A stretch of 64,000 nt of DNA, from assembly GCA_026260175.1 (NCBI GenBank), contig JAKCWW010000215.1, positions 47,411-111,410 of the forward strand, given 5' to 3'. Both the position numbers and the translations under genes were made by a program. Below, piece after piece: positions 59,139-64,000 of this stretch (positions are counted from its first letter, which is position 1; each line of letters opens with the position of its first letter). Below the pieces are notes generated by a model. It worked only from the letters and a program-made list of their open reading frames with translations. It searched no databases and had not been told where the DNA came from. The DNA is from Reticulitermes lucifugus (lineage: Eukaryota; Arthropoda; Insecta; Blattodea; Rhinotermitidae).

Positions 59139-59358
59139 CCCAGCGCTCCATCGACTGGTGCCAGATCGGCCTCTAATCGCTACCCGCTCACGCCTCGGTT
59201 CAAGAAGGTGCATTAGATACTTCAGTAGGACGAGAGACTGAGACAGTAGAGAAGACTGGGCAGTCCTCCGCACGGCATACTGGTTCACCCTCATAGCAAC
59301 GTCGCGGAAATCTGCATTCGGGCGGGCCCGGTGAGGATCTCGCACCACAGTGACGGTT
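59139..59358 (+). other. rDNA ETS-like segment, copy 2 (shorter)
   Basis: Matches 58306-58510 (AGCGCTCCATCGACTGGTGC, ACTGGGCAGTCCTCCG, TCATAGCAACGTCGCGG), then jumps to the GTGACGGTTCCC boundary of 18S, lacking about 220 bases present in copy 1. Confidence 0.65.
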
Positions 59359-59531
59359 CCCTGGTTGATCCTACCAGTAGTCACATGCTTGTCTCAAAGA
59401 ATACTCTATGTTCTCTCAGTGCAAGCCACATTAAAGTGAAACCGCAAATGGCTCATTATATCAGTTATGGTTCCTTAGATGGTGGACATTTACTTGGGTA
59501 TCTGTGGTAATTCTAGAGCTAATACATGCTA
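59359..59531 (+). pseudogene. 18S rRNA 5' fragment, copy 2
   Basis: Starts CCTGGTTGATCCTACCAG and ends AATACATGCT, the same break point as copy 1. It keeps the CATTTACTTGGG stretch lost from copy 1 but has its own substitutions and a rearranged stretch after CTTGTCTCAAAGA. It is therefore not a daughter of copy 1; both descend from an earlier truncated unit. Confidence 0.93.
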
Positions 59532-59570
59532 ATATTTTGACATGCAGGCTCGTGATAGATGGACATACGA
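59532..59570 (+). repeat. Mini-repeat after 18S fragment 2
   Basis: ATTTTGACATGCAGG with CTCGTGATAGATGGACATAC, the same element that follows fragment 1, slightly shorter. Confidence 0.85.
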
Positions 59571-62500
59571 CAGTGGCTGAGCCATCGCCGTCCAAAGGAG
59601 CAGAGGTGAGATCAGACCAAGCGCCCTTGCCTAACGGCCTGCCACCTCAGTGACTGAGCCCACGCCGACCAAGGAAACAGAGGCGAGCCCAGAAAGCCTT
59701 TGTCTATCGGCCCGCCACCACAATGACTGAGCCCACGACGACCATGGGAACAGAGGCGAGACAGGAGCAGACCAACGCACTTGAATATCGACCCGCCATC
59801 ACAGTGACTGAACCCAAGCAGACCAAAGGAACAGAGGCGAGACCAGACCAACGCCCTTTCGTATCGGCCCGCCACCACAGTGACTGAGCCCACGTCGAAC
59901 AAAGGAACAGAGGCGAGGCCAGGCCAACGTCCTTGCCTATCGGCCCGCCACAACAAAGACTGAGCCCACGCCGTCCAGACGAACAGAGGCCAGACCAGCG
60001 CCCTCAAGTTTCGTGCCCGCCAACACAGTGGCTGGCTGAGCCCACGCCGACAAAGCAAACAGAGGCCAGAGAAGCGCAATCACCTGTCGTGCCCGCCACC
60101 ACAGTGGCTGGCTGAGACCATGCCTATCAAGTGAAAAGAGGCCAGAGCAGCGCCCTCACCTGTCTTCCCCGCCGTAACAGTGGCAGGCTGAGCCCACGCC
60201 AACCGAGCGAACTTAGTCCAGAAGGGCGCCCTCACGTGTCGTGTCCGCCACTACAGTGGCTGGCTTAGCCCACGCCGACCGAGGGAACAGTGGCTAGAGC
60301 AGCGCGCTCACCTGTCGTTCCCGCCACCACAGTGGTTAGCTGAGCCCAAGCCGTCGAAGCGAACAGAGACCAGAGCAGCGCTCTAAATTGACGTGCCCGC
60401 CAACATAGTGGCTGGCTGATCCCACGCCGACCAAGCGAACAGAGACGAGTGCAGCGTCCTCACCTGTGGTGACAGCCACCGCAGTGTCTGGCTGAGCCCA
60501 TGCCGACCAAGCGAACAGAGGCCAGAGCAGAAACCTCACCTGTCGTCCTTGCGACCCCAGTGGCTGGCTGAACCCACGCCGACCGAGAGAACAGCGGCCA
60601 CTCAACTATCGTGCCCGCCATCACAGTAGCTGACTGAGACCAAACCGACCGAGGGAACAGAGGCCAGAGCAGCGCCATCACCTGTCGTGCCCGTCACCAC
60701 AGTGGCTGGCTGGGCTCACGCCGACCAAGCGAACAGAGGCCACAGCAGCGCCCACAAATTTCGTGCCCGCCACCACTGTGGCTGGTTGGGACCATGCCAA
60801 GAAAGCGAACACAGGCCAGAGCAGCGCCCTCACCTGTCGAGTCCGCCACTACAGTGGCTGGATGAGCCCATGCCGACCGAGAGAACAGAGACCAAAGCAG
60901 CGCTCTCACCTGTCGCTCACGCCAACACAGTGGCTGTCAGAACCCACGCCGACCATGCGGACAGAACACAGAGCATCGCCCTCAACAGTCGTGCCCTCCA
61001 ACACAGTGGTTGGCTGGGCCCATGCCGACCAAGCGAACGGAGGCCAGAGCAGCGCCCTCACCTGTCGTGCCCGCCACCACAGTGGCTGGCTGGGCACACG
61101 CCGACCAAGCGAACAGAGGCCGAGCATCGGCCTCAACTATCGTCCCTCCACGACAGTGGCTGGCTGAGCCCACGCAGAACAAGCGATCAGAGGTCATAGG
61201 ATCACCCTCACCTGTCGTGCCCGCCACCACAATGGGTAGCTCAGCCCACGCCGAAAACGCGAAGAGTAGCCAGAGCAGCGCCCTCATACTTCTCGCTCGG
61301 CAATAAAGTAGCTGTCTGGGACCACGCCTACAAATCGAACAGAGGCCAGGGCAGCGACTTCACCTGTCGTGCCCGCCACCACAGTGGCTTCCTGAGCCCA
61401 CGCCGACCCAGCGAACAGAGGCCAGAGAAGCTCCATCACCTGTCGTGCCCGCTTCCACAGTGGCTGGCTGGGTCCACGCCGACCAAGCGAATAGAGACCA
61501 GTGCAGCGCCCTTATATGTCTTGCCCGCCACCCCAGTGGCTGGATGAGCCACGCAGACCAAGCGAACAGATGCCAGAGAAGAGCCCTCAGCTGTCGCCCC
61601 CGACACCCCAGTGGATGGCTGAGCCCACGTCGACCGAGGGTACAGAGGCCACAACAGCGCCCTCACTGTTCTTGCCCGCCATCACAGTGGCTGGATGAGA
61701 CCACGGCGACCGAGAGAACAGAGGTCAAAGCAGGGCCTCACCTTTCGTCCCCGCAATCCAGTGGCTGGCTGAGCCCACGTCGACATAGCAAATATAGGAC
61801 AGAGCAGCGCCCTCACTGGTCGTGCCCGCCATCACAGTAGCTGGATGAGAACACGGCGACCGAGAAAACAGAAGCAAAAATCAGCGACCTCACTTGTCGT
61901 GCCCGCATTCACTGTGGCTGGCTGAGCCCACGCCGAACGAGCGAAAAAAGGCCAGAGCAGCGCCCTCTCCTGTCGTGCCATCCACCACAGAGGCTGGCTG
62001 AGCTCAAGCCGACCGAGCGAAGTGAGACCAGAACAGCAACCTCACATGTTGTTCCCGCCACCACAGTGGCTGGCTGAGTCCACGCCGACCGAGGGATAAG
62101 AGGCCAGAGCAGGGCCCTTACTTGTCATGCTCACCACCACTGTCGCTGAATGAGCCCACGCCGACCAAGCGAAAGGAGGCCAGACAAGCTCCCTCACCTG
62201 TCTTGCCCGCCACCACAGTGGCTGGCAGAGCCCAAGCCGACCGAGAGACAGAACCCAGAGCAGCGCGTTCAATTGTCGTGTCCGCCAACACAGTGGCTGG
62301 CTGAGCCCACGCCTACCGAGCGAACAGAGGTCAGAGCAGCCACCTCATCTGTCGTGCCCGCCAATAAAATGGCTGGTTGAGCCCACGAATTCCGAGCGAA
62401 CAGAGGCCAGAGCAGCGCCCTCTCCTGTCGTGCCGCCACCACAGTGGCTGGCTGAACCCACGCCGACCGAGCAAACAGAGGTCAAAGCAGCGCCCTTACC

Positions 62501-64000
62501 TGACGTGCCCGTCACCACAGTGGCTGACTGAGCCCGCGCCGACCAAACGGAAGAGGCTAGAGCCGGCCATCTCGTGTCGTTTACGCAATCACAGATGCTG
62601 GCTGAGCACACGACGAACGATCGAACAGAGTCCAGAGCAGCGCCCTCAACTGTCGTGCCCGCCACCATAGTGGCTGGCTGAACCCACGCTGACCGAGAGA
62701 ACAGAGGCCAGTGTAGCGCACTCAACTATCGTGCTCGCCACCACAGTAGCTGACTGAGCCCCCTCCCACCGAGGGTACAGAGGCCACAGCAGCGCCCACA
62801 ATTATCGTGCCCGCCACCACCGTGGCTGACTGGGCCCACGCCGACCAAGCGAACAGAGGCCAGAGCAGCGCCTACAACCTTCGTGCCCGCCACCACAGTG
62901 GCTGATTGGGACCACGCCTACAAAGCGAATAGAGGCCAGAGCAGCACCCCCACCTGTCGTGTGCGCCATTACAGTGGCTGGATCAGCCACTCACACCAAG
63001 CGAACAGAGGCCAGAGCAGCGCCCTCAGCTGTCGTCCCTACCAACCCAGTGGCTGGCTGAGCCCATGCCGACCAAACGAACAGAGACCAGATGAGCGCCC
63101 TTGTATGTCTTGCCCGCCACCCCAATGACTGGCTGAGCCCACGCAGAACAAGCGATCAGAGGTCATAGGATCGCCCTCACCTGTCGTGCTCGCCACCACA
63201 GTGGATAGCTGAGCCCACGCCGAACACGTGAAGAGGGGACAGAGCTGCGCCCTCACATTTCGCGCTCGGCAATACAGTGGCTGTCTGAGACCACGCCTGC
63301 AAATCGAAGAGAGACCAGTGCAGCGCACTCACCAGTCGTGCCCGCCACCACAGTTGCTGGCTGAGCCCACGACGACAAAGCGAAAAGAGGCCAGAACTGC
63401 GCACTCAACTGTCGTGTCCGCCAACACAATGGCTGGCTGAGCCCAAGCCGAAGAAGCCAACAGAGACCAGAGCAGCGTCCGTCACCCGTCGTCCCCGCGA
63501 CCCCAGTGGCTGGCTGAACCCAAGCCGACCGAGAGAACAGGGGCCAGTGCAGCGCACTCAACTATCGTTCCCGCCACCACAGTCGCTGGCTGGGACCACG
63601 CCGATCAAGCGAGCAGAGGCCAGTCCTACGCCCTCACCTATCGTGCTCGCCACCACAGTGGCTGGCTGAGCACACGCCGACGAAGCGAAGAGAAGCCAAA
63701 TCAGCGCCCTCACATGTCGTGCAAGCCACCATGGTTGCTGGCTTGGCCCACATCCACCAAGCGAACAGTGGCTAGTGTAGCGCCCTCACCTGCCGTGCCC
63801 GCCACCTCAGTGACTGGCTGGGCCTACACCAACCAAGCGAACAGAGGCCAGAGCAGCGCCCTCACCTTTCGTGCCCGCCCCCACAGTGGCTGGCTGAGCC
63901 CACGCCGAACGATCGAAAAGAGGCCAGAGCAGCGCCCGCACCTGTCGTGCCCGCCAACACAGAGGCTGGTAGAGCCCACTCCAACCGACGGAGCTGAGGC
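59571..64000 (+). repeat. 76-bp tandem satellite array, about 58 units, open at the window end
   Basis: The core CACAGTGG falls at 60024, 60100, 60176, 60252, 60328 and 60404, a constant 76-base step. A typical unit reads GCCCGCCACCACAGTGGC, TGGCTGAGCCCACGCCGACC, AAGCGAACAGAGGCCAGAGC and AGCGCCCTCACCTGTCGT. Units differ from one another at many positions, so the array has not been recently homogenised. Each contains the dyad CCACAGTGG. Many overlapping open frames on both strands (for example 60687-61199) are by-products of a stop-poor GC-rich repeat and not genes. Its association with ETS/18S pieces suggests derivation from an rDNA intergenic spacer. Confidence 0.95.

Noticed and set aside
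58755-59531. Functional 18S rRNA genes
   Set aside because: Only about 170 of about 1800 bases are present in each, with changes at positions that are nearly universal.
59571-64000. CRISPR-like regular array or a repeat-protein gene
   Set aside because: Units are contiguous with no spacers, the organism is an animal, and the long open frames exist on both strands in several phases because the repeat is GC-rich and stop-poor.

Overview
The window looks like 64 kb of a large, repeat-rich insect genome. Two host genes are recognisable. One is a six-exon gustavus/SPSB gene on the plus strand, whose predicted protein is closest in my memory to Drosophila gus. The other is a short GSKIP-type gene on the minus strand. 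The tRNA-headed SINEs, degenerate LINEs and abundant small inverted-repeat elements suggest a cockroach, termite or related polyneopteran; that placement is from memory and was not tested.

Layout: 1-22 kb is CpG-rich DNA with no recognisable gene. It holds several SINE families, LINE scraps, foldback elements, a pogo/Tigger-like element and microsatellites. About 22-57 kb is strikingly CpG-poor and holds the genes. gus runs from 23.49 to 39.67 kb (278 aa) with introns of 3.8, 1.2, 6.8, 1.1 and 2.5 kb. Intron 1 appears to use a GC donor. Intron 3 hosts an antisense, broken BEL/Pao LTR retrotransposon with both LTRs. Intron 4 hosts a Tigger-like MITE. Downstream are a 0.6 kb foldback element, a LINE remnant, a second copy of the Tigger-like MITE, the convergent GSKIP gene (52.25-52.63 kb) and a hAT transposase remnant (55.7-56.6 kb).

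From about 57.2 kb to the end the DNA is GC- and CpG-rich and derived from ribosomal DNA. It contains a 64-bp tandem repeat, two copies of an external-transcribed-spacer segment joined to only the first ~170 bases of 18S rRNA, and more than 50 units of a diverged 76-bp tandem repeat running off the window. The decay suggests an orphan rDNA spacer or rDNA-derived satellite rather than a working rDNA repeat.

Function: gus encodes a SPRY/SOCS-box substrate receptor of a Cullin-5 type ubiquitin ligase. GSKIP binds GSK3. Nothing in the sequence links the two functionally; they are convergent neighbours separated by about 12.6 kb of repeats. No complete new multi-gene system was found. The most unusual signals are the orphan rDNA array, the recurring TTTCGG/hairpin/ATCATCAG-type module, the GC-AG intron and the CpG domain boundaries.
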